From Niastella yeongjuensis (lineage in GTDB: Bacteria > Bacteroidota > Bacteroidia > Chitinophagales > Chitinophagaceae): a stretch of DNA of 64,000 nucleotides. Under the pieces are notes generated by a model, which was not told the origin of the DNA, ran no database searches, and saw only the letters and a list, made by a program, of their open reading frames with translations. Numbering within the stretch: position 1 is the first letter of the stretch; each line of letters begins with the position of its first letter. The stretch spans positions 1-64,000 of the forward strand of contig NZ_FOCZ01000005.1 of the NCBI RefSeq assembly GCF_900110245.1, given 5' to 3'. This document shows, in pieces, positions 34,974 through 43,785 of this stretch. Made by a program: the position numbers and the translations under genes.

Positions 34974-36539
34974 TCAGGGTTTTTGCCACCATACCTGGGT
35001 GTTAATGGCATCGCCACCCATGTTTATTATTGCTTTGCCGTAATTAGTAGGATTGGTTGTTTGTACATAGACCGGGTAATTCATGCGGGCAGGCATTATT
35101 CCACCGTTTTTTAAGCCGGCTCCCTTAGGCAATACCGGGTGGCCTGTACGCCTGTACTCGAACCATTGCTGGAAATCATTGAGGAAAAGACTATAATATT
35201 TTTGCAAATGGATCCGTTCCATTTTACTATCGCCCGTTGCCTGATCCAAAGGAAGCGTATTATTCCATTCGGTGCCCTGTGCGCCTGCTATGTAAGCGGT
35301 AAATGCCGGATTGGTTATATCCGTGGGAAATTTGGGTACCCAAAAGTTGATGCCTGCGGCTATTCCTTTGTAATAATAGCTTTCTGCCGTTCCCGTAGTT
35401 ATCCAGCCTTTTGCGGCTGCTTCAGCCAATATGAATTGCAATTCGGCATAGCTCATGATCGTGCCACCCGCCAATGGATTTTTCTGAATGGAAAAATCAG
35501 AGTTGCTGTAAGAATAAAAATAAGACTGCTTGGTTTCCCCACCACCGCCGGGGGCATAACCGCTTTCAATACCGGCAAATCCGGCAGGTCCCTGGGCAAT
35601 GCCTAAACTGTTACGGGTACCGTTACCATAAGTGGTGGTTATGTCGAGCCGCGGATCGTTCCAGCTATGCAATCTCACAATGAAAAAATTACAAAGCGAA
35701 GGAATAACAAAATCAAGCTCACGTAACGAAGTAACAAACGGGTTGGTCAATGGGTCTGTAGTTACGATGGTACCATTCCATTTAAACACAGCAGATTCCT
35801 CATTGGAGGAGAAGACCGGAAACTCAGCCGGGGTTTCTGCTATCTGCCTGATCTTTTCGATTACCTCAGCAGCTACTTCGGATTTTCCCGAGATCCGCAA
35901 CAGCAGCCGCAGACGCAGGCTATTAGACAATTTACGCCAAAGGTTAGTATCTCCGTGGTATAAAGGATCGCTGGTTGCCACAATAGGTGTACCAGTTGAT
36001 AACAAAGTATTTGCCTGCTCCAGTTTTTCCAATAACCCCAGGTAAATGTCTTTTTGTTTATCAAAAGCTGGTTCCACCAACCCCTCCATTCCCTTATTTG
36101 CATCTTTATAAGGTACATCCCCATAGGTGTCTGTAAGCAATTGAAATACCCATGCCTCCAGCACTAAAGAGATCCCTTTGTAAGAATCGTTTTGATATGC
36201 AGGCATACTTGCTATTGAAAAAATGTCCCTGATATTGGTCAATTCCGAATACCAGGCATTCCAGGTTGCATCAGCCACGCTGGGGCGGAAATCGTACCTG
36301 AATATCGCAAACTCATCTTCACTTTGTGTAACCGTCACCTGCATTAATTCATTATTGAAACTTCGGTTACGGCCCATATTGGCTGCCAATACATTTACCA
36401 ATGCAGGAGACAATAATTTATCAGGAGACGTTCTTATGATACCGATAGGGTCAGTATTCGTTTTTTCATAATCTTTATCACAAGCGCTAAAGCTTAACGC
36501 TGCCAGCCCAATGGATAAAAACACTATAATGCGTTTCAT
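34974..36539 (-). CDS. SusD/RagB-like outer-membrane lipoprotein (SusD-like_2 type)
   Basis: The 521-aa protein has a lipoprotein signal ending LSFSAC. The helical SusD scaffold follows: WNAWYSELTNIRDIFSIAS, LVLEAWVFQLLTDTYGDVPY, then the FILAEAAAKGW helix and LQKYYSLFLNDFQQWFEYRR near the end. SusD proteins lid the SusC barrel and bind the glycan. The open frame reaches 36575 (7 nt after susC), but the ATG at 36539 gives a normal lipoprotein signal. Translation may start at either. Confidence 0.92.
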   Translation of the reverse strand: MKRIIVFLSIGLAALSFSACDKDYEKTNTDPIGIIRTSPDKLLSPALVNVLAANMGRNRSFNNELMQVTVTQSEDEFAIFRYDFRPSVADATWNAWYSELTNIRDIFSIASMPAYQNDSYKGISLVLEAWVFQLLTDTYGDVPYKDANKGMEGLVEPAFDKQKDIYLGLLEKLEQANTLLSTGTPIVATSDPLYHGDTNLWRKLSNSLRLRLLLRISGKSEVAAEVIEKIRQIAETPAEFPVFSSNEESAVFKWNGTIVTTDPLTNPFVTSLRELDFVIPSLCNFFIVRLHSWNDPRLDITTTYGNGTRNSLGIAQGPAGFAGIESGYAPGGGGETKQSYFYSYSNSDFSIQKNPLAGGTIMSYAELQFILAEAAAKGWITTGTAESYYYKGIAAGINFWVPKFPTDITNPAFTAYIAGAQGTEWNNTLPLDQATGDSKMERIHLQKYYSLFLNDFQQWFEYRRTGHPVLPKGAGLKNGGIMPARMNYPVYVQTTNPTNYGKAIINMGGDAINTQVWWQKP

Positions 36540-36581
36540 CTGTTTTATTTTATTAAATGACGTCAGCTTTTTCATTTCAAT

Positions 36582-39500
36582 TTAATTAATACCTATGGTC
36601 AGGTTAAAACCATACGTCCGGGTAGATGGGAACTGCCCAACTTCAAGCCCCTGTACAATATCAGTACCGGACAGTGTACCAAATTCGGGATCGAATAAGG
36701 GCCAGGTAGACCAGGTGAACAGGTTACGACCATAAATACCCAAAGTAAGTTTTGACAATTTTACTTTCTTCAATGTCTTTGCCGGGAATGAATACTCGAA
36801 TCTCGCTTCCCTTAGTTTAATAAAATCAGTTTTATAAGTTGCGCCTTCTCCATTGGGGGTACCCATCATATTGGGATAGAAAGAAGACCTGAGCAATTCG
36901 CCGCCTATCACTGTCACATCGTTTGGCCGGTAAGTACCGTCACTGTTTTCAATGACCCCATGCCCTTTGATGCCGCTGTACCTGCCGGGAACCGTTGCTT
37001 CCAGTTTGCCAAAATCTGCCAGGCGTGCATAAGTATAGGAATGCGCAACGGCGCCGTATTGGGCGTCGAAGAGCACATTCAAACGGAACTGTTTATACGT
37101 AAATTCATTTCCGAGGCTGGCCCTGAACTTAGGCATGGTATTGCCCAAATAAACCGGAGTAGTGGTAAGCTCGGGGATGCCGGTTGAAGAATATACTACC
37201 TGGCCGTCGGGTGCCCTTTTAAAACCGATGCCATACATGTCGCCCATGCTGCCACCCACTTTTGCTACAATTTGAGTACCCCCTACAGCGCCAGTCCTCA
37301 GCACCACAGCCGTATCATCGCCTGAGAGTTTTACAATTTTGTTCCTGTTAGCTGCATAGGTCATGTAAGTTGTCCACCTGAAATTTTTCAATTTGACTGG
37401 GGTGAAATTGACCGAAAGCTCGATACCCTTATTGTCTATTTGTCCCGCGTTGATCAACTGGCGGGTATAACCGGATGAGCGGTCTACAATGCGCTCCAGT
37501 ATCTGGTTCTTCGTATTACCTGAATAAAGGGCAATATCAAAACCCAGCCGGTTATCGAATAATTTCACTTCAGCCCCAACTTCATAGCTCGTTGTTTTTA
37601 ATGGTTTCAGATTGGGGTTTGGGATCATGGCCGGGTTGGTCAGTGAACTATCTGCATAGGTACCGTTCGCTGCCAGGTTATATAGGTAAGCTGTCCGGTA
37701 TGGAGTAGTACCGCCACTGCCCACCTGCGCAGCAGACAAGCGTAATTTTAAGAAGGTGACCGGCCTGGGAAGCTTAAATAAATCAGAAGCAAGGAAACTT
37801 ACACTGGCTGAAGGATAAAAGAAACCTACATTGTCTTTTCGATAAGGCGTAGCCAGCACGCTGCTCCAATCCTGTCTGCCGGTAACATCCAGAAAAAGCC
37901 AGTTCTTATAACTGGCCGACAACAGGCCATACATGCTGTTGATCTCAAACCGGCTCGTATCGGGAATACTCACGATGGCGTTTGCGGCATTGTCAAAGCT
38001 GTACACATTAGGTATTGTCAAACCATCCGCTCTTTTTTCTCCTTTGTAATAATGGTTTTTCAGGTTACTTCCACCTATTGACGTGGTCAATCGAAAATCT
38101 TCATTGAATTTCTTATCGTATTTCAACATGAAATCGCCCGTGATTTCCTGGGATACGATATCCTGGGTACGATAGGAACCTTTAGGCAGACTATAGGCCG
38201 ACCAGGGACGGTGTTGCCAGCGGTCCTCATCAGTACGGTCTATGGTTCCCCGCACCATCAGACTCAATTCCTTTGTAAAATTGTAGGATAACTGAACATT
38301 ACCGGTTATGCCATTACGTTTTGAACCATTGATAAATTCATACGATACAGCGTATGGATTTTCAGGAGCGGTAGTAAAAATATCCTGCAGCTGCTCATTT
38401 TCTTTACCGGTTACCCAGTAATTCCTCAGCCAGTTAATATCTGCATTCGGTACCCAGAAAACATACCAATACATCACAGACTGATTACCATATCCCACCC
38501 CTGGCAGGTTATCACTTGTTCTGTTGGTATAATTGGCTTTTACCGACAAATTCAGTTTGGAAGTGATCTTTGAATTCAGTGATAAGGAAGCGTTGGTACG
38601 GTTATAACCGGTATTGGGAAGTATCCAGTCATTTTTGCCATAGGAGGCAGAAACCCGCCAATCGGTATGGTCCTTTATCTTTCCATCGACGCTGAGGGAA
38701 TTGGTGAGTGTTCTACCGGTTTCAAAAAATTCTTTGAGCGCGTTTTTATAAGGTACCCATGGTGTCCTTTGCGAACCGGTGGTTTGTGTAACCGGATCGT
38801 ATTGAAAAAAACTTTGCCCGTTAAAAGGAGCACCCCAGGCTACACTGGTATTGCCATTGCTGACGCCGTCTACACTATTTCCATACGAATAATACGCCTC
38901 CCCATTTAAACCCTGTCCATATTCATACTGGAGGTCGGGCCAGCGATTAACGCTTTCCATAGAGCCGTTTGAGGTTAAACTGATGCCAATGGTTTTTCGT
39001 TTGGCACTGCCAGATTTTGTAGTGATTATAATGGCTCCATTAGCACCACGCTGACCATACAGCGCAGAAGCGGCCGGTCCTTTAAGAACAGTAACGCTTT
39101 CTATATCTTCCGGGTTAATATCATTGAGGCCGCTTCCGAAATCGGTAGGCTGCACCCCGTCTGAAGGACCAGCTGCATTACCACCGGTAGCAGTCCTCCG
39201 GCCGCTGCCACTGCTTATAACAACACCATCCACCACGATCAGCGCCTCGTTTTCCCCGGTTAAATTGTTCTCGCCCCGAAGAATAACTTTAATAGAACCA
39301 GCAGGCCCTGAATTGGACCTGATCATATTGAGCCCCGCCACTTTCCCAGACAACGCATCGAGCCAGTTGTTGGAAACCGCATCGGTCAACTGTTCATTGT
39401 CGATCTTCGTGACGGCATAGCCCAGTGATCTCCCCTGCCGCTTAATACCCAGGGAGGTAACCACCACCCCGCTTAGCTGACTGGCTGAAGGTTTGAGCCG

Positions 39501-40133
39501 GATAGTAATACCTTGCTGGTTCTGGCTGAACCGTTGCTCCAATCTTTCAAATCCAATGGAAGAAAATCCCAGCACCGTATTCGAGGCAATGGTAATGGAA
39601 AAATGCCCCTTTGCATCACTGATACCAATAACCTTTTCCCGGTCATTCACGAGTGTGGCATTGGAAACCACGGAACTGTCATCTGCATTCAAAATTCTAC
39701 CTTCCACGGTAATAGATTGAGGTGCCTGCCCTGCTGGAGCTACCGAAATGGCTTTATAGTCCGGGTCAGGGACCAGGTAAACCATCTTGCCCTTAATGGT
39801 ATAGGTTACAGGGGTTTTGTCGAAAATGCGGCTTAAGACAGCTTTTACAGTCGCATTGGATAAAGCGAACGTGATGTTTTTACCGTAAGCCTGCAGCGTG
39901 GTTTCGGAATAAGAAAAATTGAATGCCGTTTGTTTTTCAATACTGGTGCAGGCATCCTGCAACGAGGTGTTATTAAATTGAACGGATATTTTTTTATTTA
40001 TATCCTGCGCAAATACCACCACACCGGACAGAAGTATCCAGCCCAGACAAATGGCATGCGTTGCTTTCATAAATTGAAAGATGTACGAATATCGCATTCG
40101 CTTTTTCTTCATACTTTTAATAATTGTTTGCAT
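36582..40133 (-). CDS. SusC/RagA TonB-dependent receptor with N-terminal STN domain
   Basis: The 1183-aa outer-membrane transporter has a signal sequence (about 22-42), a secretin/TonB STN domain (about 48-120, ISVQFNNTSLQDACTSIEKQ), a carboxypeptidase-regulatory-like domain (about 141-210) and a plug with the SusC signature (GQRGANGAIIITTKSG). A 22-strand barrel follows, ending RTYGFNLTIGIN. The STN domain normally contacts FecR, so glycan binding could signal to the sigma factor encoded upstream. The start overlaps the fecR stop by one base (TAATG), so the genes are coupled. Confidence 0.95.
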   Translation of the reverse strand: MQTIIKSMKKKRMRYSYIFQFMKATHAICLGWILLSGVVVFAQDINKKISVQFNNTSLQDACTSIEKQTAFNFSYSETTLQAYGKNITFALSNATVKAVLSRIFDKTPVTYTIKGKMVYLVPDPDYKAISVAPAGQAPQSITVEGRILNADDSSVVSNATLVNDREKVIGISDAKGHFSITIASNTVLGFSSIGFERLEQRFSQNQQGITIRLKPSASQLSGVVVTSLGIKRQGRSLGYAVTKIDNEQLTDAVSNNWLDALSGKVAGLNMIRSNSGPAGSIKVILRGENNLTGENEALIVVDGVVISSGSGRRTATGGNAAGPSDGVQPTDFGSGLNDINPEDIESVTVLKGPAASALYGQRGANGAIIITTKSGSAKRKTIGISLTSNGSMESVNRWPDLQYEYGQGLNGEAYYSYGNSVDGVSNGNTSVAWGAPFNGQSFFQYDPVTQTTGSQRTPWVPYKNALKEFFETGRTLTNSLSVDGKIKDHTDWRVSASYGKNDWILPNTGYNRTNASLSLNSKITSKLNLSVKANYTNRTSDNLPGVGYGNQSVMYWYVFWVPNADINWLRNYWVTGKENEQLQDIFTTAPENPYAVSYEFINGSKRNGITGNVQLSYNFTKELSLMVRGTIDRTDEDRWQHRPWSAYSLPKGSYRTQDIVSQEITGDFMLKYDKKFNEDFRLTTSIGGSNLKNHYYKGEKRADGLTIPNVYSFDNAANAIVSIPDTSRFEINSMYGLLSASYKNWLFLDVTGRQDWSSVLATPYRKDNVGFFYPSASVSFLASDLFKLPRPVTFLKLRLSAAQVGSGGTTPYRTAYLYNLAANGTYADSSLTNPAMIPNPNLKPLKTTSYEVGAEVKLFDNRLGFDIALYSGNTKNQILERIVDRSSGYTRQLINAGQIDNKGIELSVNFTPVKLKNFRWTTYMTYAANRNKIVKLSGDDTAVVLRTGAVGGTQIVAKVGGSMGDMYGIGFKRAPDGQVVYSSTGIPELTTTPVYLGNTMPKFRASLGNEFTYKQFRLNVLFDAQYGAVAHSYTYARLADFGKLEATVPGRYSGIKGHGVIENSDGTYRPNDVTVIGGELLRSSFYPNMMGTPNGEGATYKTDFIKLREARFEYSFPAKTLKKVKLSKLTLGIYGRNLFTWSTWPLFDPEFGTLSGTDIVQGLEVGQFPSTRTYGFNLTIGIN

Positions 40134-41164
40134 TATTTTATTAATACTTCTTTTTCTGTTTTTTCTACAACAACTCCGGTGGTAATCGAAATAACATTCA
40201 GCGCTTCCGCTGCCGTTGCATTATGGATAGTAGTTGTGATCAGGATATCCGCCGTTCGTGGTTGTGCAAACCGGATGTGGATGTCGTAATATCTTTCCAG
40301 TTCTGCAGCAACTTCCTTTAAAGATTGCTTATGAAATGCCAGGATGCCCTGCCGCCAACCGGCAACCGGCTCTGTATCGGGCAGCGCATGTACGATCGCA
40401 TGCCTGGTACGGGCATCAAAATCCAATTGGTGCTGTTTGGTAAGTAATGAGAGTAAGCCGCCCTGCGGTTGATTATGATCCAGTACATTCACGGCACCTT
40501 CAGCAACAGCTACTTTAACAATAGGATCAGTGCCGCGATAGCGGATATTAAACGCCGTACCAATATCTACTGTGGAGATGGAGCCTGATCGAACGCTGAA
40601 TGGCTGTTTCCAGCCGTGCTTTACAATAAAATAAGCTTCTCCTTCGAGTAGCAGGTTCCTGTTGGTTATTCCAAAATTTTTATTGTATTGAAGACTACTG
40701 ACTGCATTGAGGTACACCTGCGAACTGTCGGGTAATACGATCATTGTTCTTTTCCCCGCTCCATTATGGAACTGAACCCATTCATGTTCCCGTTTAACCA
40801 GTTGCTGGTGTTTTTCATTTTGCTGCCATTGCCAACCTATCCATCCAATGGTCCCGATGAATACAGCGGCGGCTACCTGCCACCAGCGGCGTAACGGCAT
40901 AAGCTTCCCCTTAGTTTCTTTCACCGGTATTGCAGCAGCCGGTTCAACAAGTGCAAGGAATTGCTGGTAATCATCAACAGGCGGTTCCTCTGGCATAAAT
41001 GTTTCCCCCGCAACCTGCTGCCAGTCCATCAGCATCAATTCACGCAGGCTTTCCTGGTACGCAGGGTCGTACAGGTACTGTTGAATAATAGCCAATTGCT
41101 CCTGGGTGCACTGACCATTTAAATATAACCGGAGCAGTGTTTTGTCAACGGGTTGCTGTTGCAT
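40133..41164 (-). CDS. fecR: FecR-type anti-sigma factor
   Basis: The 343-aa protein has a cytoplasmic helical N-terminus, a single membrane segment (WWQVAAAVFIGTIGWIGW, about 89-106), a periplasmic FecR domain (GKRTMIVLPDSSQVYLNAVS, GEAYFIVKHGW) and a C-terminal DUF4974 domain (LKEVAAELERYYDIHIRF). FecR holds or activates the ECF sigma factor upon a signal from the STN domain of SusC. It lies between its sigma factor and SusC. Confidence 0.93.
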   Translation of the reverse strand: MQQQPVDKTLLRLYLNGQCTQEQLAIIQQYLYDPAYQESLRELMLMDWQQVAGETFMPEEPPVDDYQQFLALVEPAAAIPVKETKGKLMPLRRWWQVAAAVFIGTIGWIGWQWQQNEKHQQLVKREHEWVQFHNGAGKRTMIVLPDSSQVYLNAVSSLQYNKNFGITNRNLLLEGEAYFIVKHGWKQPFSVRSGSISTVDIGTAFNIRYRGTDPIVKVAVAEGAVNVLDHNQPQGGLLSLLTKQHQLDFDARTRHAIVHALPDTEPVAGWRQGILAFHKQSLKEVAAELERYYDIHIRFAQPRTADILITTTIHNATAAEALNVISITTGVVVEKTEKEVLIK

Positions 41165-41250
41165 ACAAGTAAAAGTTTATAGCTCTTACTAATGCATATC
41201 CCCTTTTTAAAAAACACCCCTATGGGGTAATGATTTGTTAACATGAGCGA

Positions 41251-41814
41251 TCATAAAATGACGGAAGCCAGGTATTGGGCCAGCTGTGAGCGCAACTGTT
41301 TCAACGTAGCGGAGATCTGGTTTTCAACTGTTTTGGGAGAGATATTCAATTGTTCTGCTATCTGGCTGTAACTAAGGTTTTGCTCACGATGAAGCAGGAA
41401 AATACGCCGGCGCTGTTCCGGAAGCCTGACCAGACTTTCCTGGTAATGTTTCTCCAATTCTTTATAGAGAACATGATCGTTTGCGCCCGTAGGATCGACG
41501 GGTTCTTCACTGGCTTCCAATGCAAGCAGGATATCTATTCTCTTTTGCCAGGCTTTGATAAGGCAGTTACGGGCAATGGTAAATAAATAGTTTTCAAACG
41601 TAGCAGTATTGGTAATCAATTGCCGGCTTTTCCAGAGTTTTACCAGTACTTCCGTTGTAAGGTCTTCAGCATCTGTTTTGCCTTTAAGATAGCGATAGGT
41701 ATACCGCAATAATCTTGGCCGGTAATAGTAATATACTGCTTCAAAAGCAGTTGTATCACCTTGCACCCACCGGCTTATTGCGCCCGAAATTTCCTGAGGT
41801 ATATTGCTATACAT
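41251..41814 (-). CDS. FecI-like ECF RNA polymerase sigma factor
   Basis: The 187-aa protein has sigma region 2 (LRYTYRYLKGKTDAEDLTTE, VLVKLWK) and region 4 (EQRRRIFLLHREQNLSYSQI, AEQLNISPKTVENQISATL), as in the Bacteroidota sigma-70 subfamily linked to FecR. It heads the operon fecR-susC-susD-DUF5689-EEP-GH89 and probably drives it. A near -7 box (TTTCTTTG, minus strand, about 41831-41838) lies just upstream. Confidence 0.93.
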   Translation of the reverse strand: MYSNIPQEISGAISRWVQGDTTAFEAVYYYYRPRLLRYTYRYLKGKTDAEDLTTEVLVKLWKSRQLITNTATFENYLFTIARNCLIKAWQKRIDILLALEASEEPVDPTGANDHVLYKELEKHYQESLVRLPEQRRRIFLLHREQNLSYSQIAEQLNISPKTVENQISATLKQLRSQLAQYLASVIL

Positions 41815-41907
41815 AAATTAGTGCCGCAAAGAAAGATGATATTTATTAATATATTATTAAGAGATAACATCCCCTAAAATTTATTTAAAAGTTATTTTGG
41901 CGAGGGC

Positions 41908-41941
41908 ACAAAAAAAGGAAATCTACCGATTTCCCTTTTTT
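41908..41941 (-). terminator. Terminator after susD of the second locus
   Basis: On the minus strand GGAAATC / GATTTCC forms a stem with a TACC-type loop, flanked by A-rich DNA and followed by seven T. It lies about 30 nt after the susD stop and separates the two glycan loci. Confidence 0.8.
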
Positions 41942-41971
41942 CATTTCTCTGTAGCTATTGATCATATGCTA

Positions 41972-43762
41972 TCAATACCCATAATCCTGGGTAATATTCG
42001 GATTGGCATCGATTGATGGCTGAGGTATTGGCAACAACTCGCTGTGATTGGGTTTGAACAACTGCGCTACATTGGTAATATAAGCAGCCGTGATGGAACT
42101 TATCCAGGCTATTTTTGTATATCCGGATGGCGTAGCTGATGCTGCAGGTTGATACAGGGAACTGCTCCAGATCACATCAGGGCATTTGGATTTGTAGAAC
42201 ATGGATTGCGGCAGCTTGTCATAAGGGGCTGTTTTGTTCAGCATTTTGGTAAGCGCCGCCCGGGTGTCCAATATTTTTTGGTTGATGAGGTTCCAGCGAA
42301 TAAGATCGTATTTACGAATTCCTTCTCCGCCCAGCTCGAATGATCTTTCGTTTACAATGGCATTGAAAAATGCCTCTTTTTGAGCAGGGGTAACACCTAT
42401 TTTGTTTGCGTTACCGGCGAATCCTCTTTTCCTCACTTCTTCAAATGCCGCTATAGCTGCCGGTGTTGGACCGTTGCTCAGTTCATTATCTGCTTCGGCA
42501 AACATAAGCAACACATCTGCAAAGCGGATCAGGGGCCAGTTTACACCCAGGTACTGCACGGCAGAAGAAGGCGCCGGATTGGTGATCCAGTCGGCCCTGA
42601 ACTTTCCACTGGTCATATTGATCATCGTTTGAACGGTTTTGGTAGCGTCCGCAGCATTGTAGTAAGGGGCATTGGTTACATCCCTGCGGGTATCAAGGGA
42701 ATCGAAAGCATAAAAATAAGTGGGCACCACCCTTATCTGTCCATTGCCCAGCAGGGTACTGTTGCCGGGAACATAAAAGCGTGGCCCGTCGTAGTACCCG
42801 ATCTTACTATCTGAAACGCCATTGCCGCCAGCCATGGCTACTTCAAATATCACTTCACCATAGGGGTCTGTCTTATGCGCATCGATGGCATCTTTGAATA
42901 CTGCTTTGAAAGAAGGATTCAGGGTATGCGCATCTCTTCGCTGCATGATATCGTTGCATTCATCCTTTGCTACCTGGTAATACGTAAGGTAATCATCCCG
43001 CCGTTGCATTTGGTTCGAAGGACGTCTGAGTGAATAACCACCGGCAAATAAAGCGATGCGCGCACGCAGGGCTTTGGCAGCGCCTTTGGTGATCCGTTCG
43101 TCGTTGGTGGCGCCGGCCTCATTTCGCCAGGGAAGCAACGTAGCAGCCAGTTTAAGATCATCGAGCACGTGGTTGTATATGCTGTCGCGGTCGGCTTTTG
43201 CGAGGAACAGATCCGGTTGATCGATGGCCGGGTCAAACAGTGCCGGCACATCGCCCCAGTTTCTTATCAGCTCAAAATAGAACTGGGCGCGCAGGGTGAG
43301 CGCTTCCCCATACAGTCGCTGCAGCTGCATCACTTCCGATGCCGTGCCGTTTTTATACAAGTCCATGTTGGGAATATTTTTGATACAAATATTCGCTCTT
43401 TCAATACCGGCATACAATTGGTTGAACGGGCCCTCCAATTGCGCATTGGTAGATTGCAGGTTATACCGCGACAGGTCCCTTGAACTGTTATCAGGTGTAC
43501 TGGTGTTCAAAATCCCCAGCATTTCGTCTGTATCGTACGGGTAGAACGTACTAAGCCTGCTGCCATAGCCAAAGTCACCGGCGAGTTCATTGTACACGCC
43601 CACCAATGCAGCAGTGGCGTTGGTAACATTGCTGAATACATATTGCTCGTCAAAAGCAGATTGTGGTTCCAGGTCAAGCTGCTTTTTACAGGAAGTGATG
43701 AGGCCTGCCAATACAAAAGGAAGTGTTATATAAAAAGCGAAGTATCTGTTAGCTGTTTTCAT
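41972..43762 (-). CDS. SusD/RagB family nutrient-binding lipoprotein
   Basis: The 596-aa protein has a lipoprotein signal (FVLAGLITSC). The SusD TPR-type scaffold follows: NATAALVGVYNELAGDFGYG, LYGEALTLRAQFYFELIRNW, and DVLLMFAEADNELS, with RSFELGGEGIRKYDLIRW near the C-terminus. It pairs with the SusC gene immediately upstream. The open frame reaches an ATG at 43789 overlapping the susC stop (ATGA); the ATG at 43762 gives a compact lipoprotein signal. Either start is possible. Confidence 0.93.
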   Translation of the reverse strand: MKTANRYFAFYITLPFVLAGLITSCKKQLDLEPQSAFDEQYVFSNVTNATAALVGVYNELAGDFGYGSRLSTFYPYDTDEMLGILNTSTPDNSSRDLSRYNLQSTNAQLEGPFNQLYAGIERANICIKNIPNMDLYKNGTASEVMQLQRLYGEALTLRAQFYFELIRNWGDVPALFDPAIDQPDLFLAKADRDSIYNHVLDDLKLAATLLPWRNEAGATNDERITKGAAKALRARIALFAGGYSLRRPSNQMQRRDDYLTYYQVAKDECNDIMQRRDAHTLNPSFKAVFKDAIDAHKTDPYGEVIFEVAMAGGNGVSDSKIGYYDGPRFYVPGNSTLLGNGQIRVVPTYFYAFDSLDTRRDVTNAPYYNAADATKTVQTMINMTSGKFRADWITNPAPSSAVQYLGVNWPLIRFADVLLMFAEADNELSNGPTPAAIAAFEEVRKRGFAGNANKIGVTPAQKEAFFNAIVNERSFELGGEGIRKYDLIRWNLINQKILDTRAALTKMLNKTAPYDKLPQSMFYKSKCPDVIWSSSLYQPAASATPSGYTKIAWISSITAAYITNVAQLFKPNHSELLPIPQPSIDANPNITQDYGY

Positions 43763-43785
43763 TTTCTGGCAATTTTTAGTGATCA

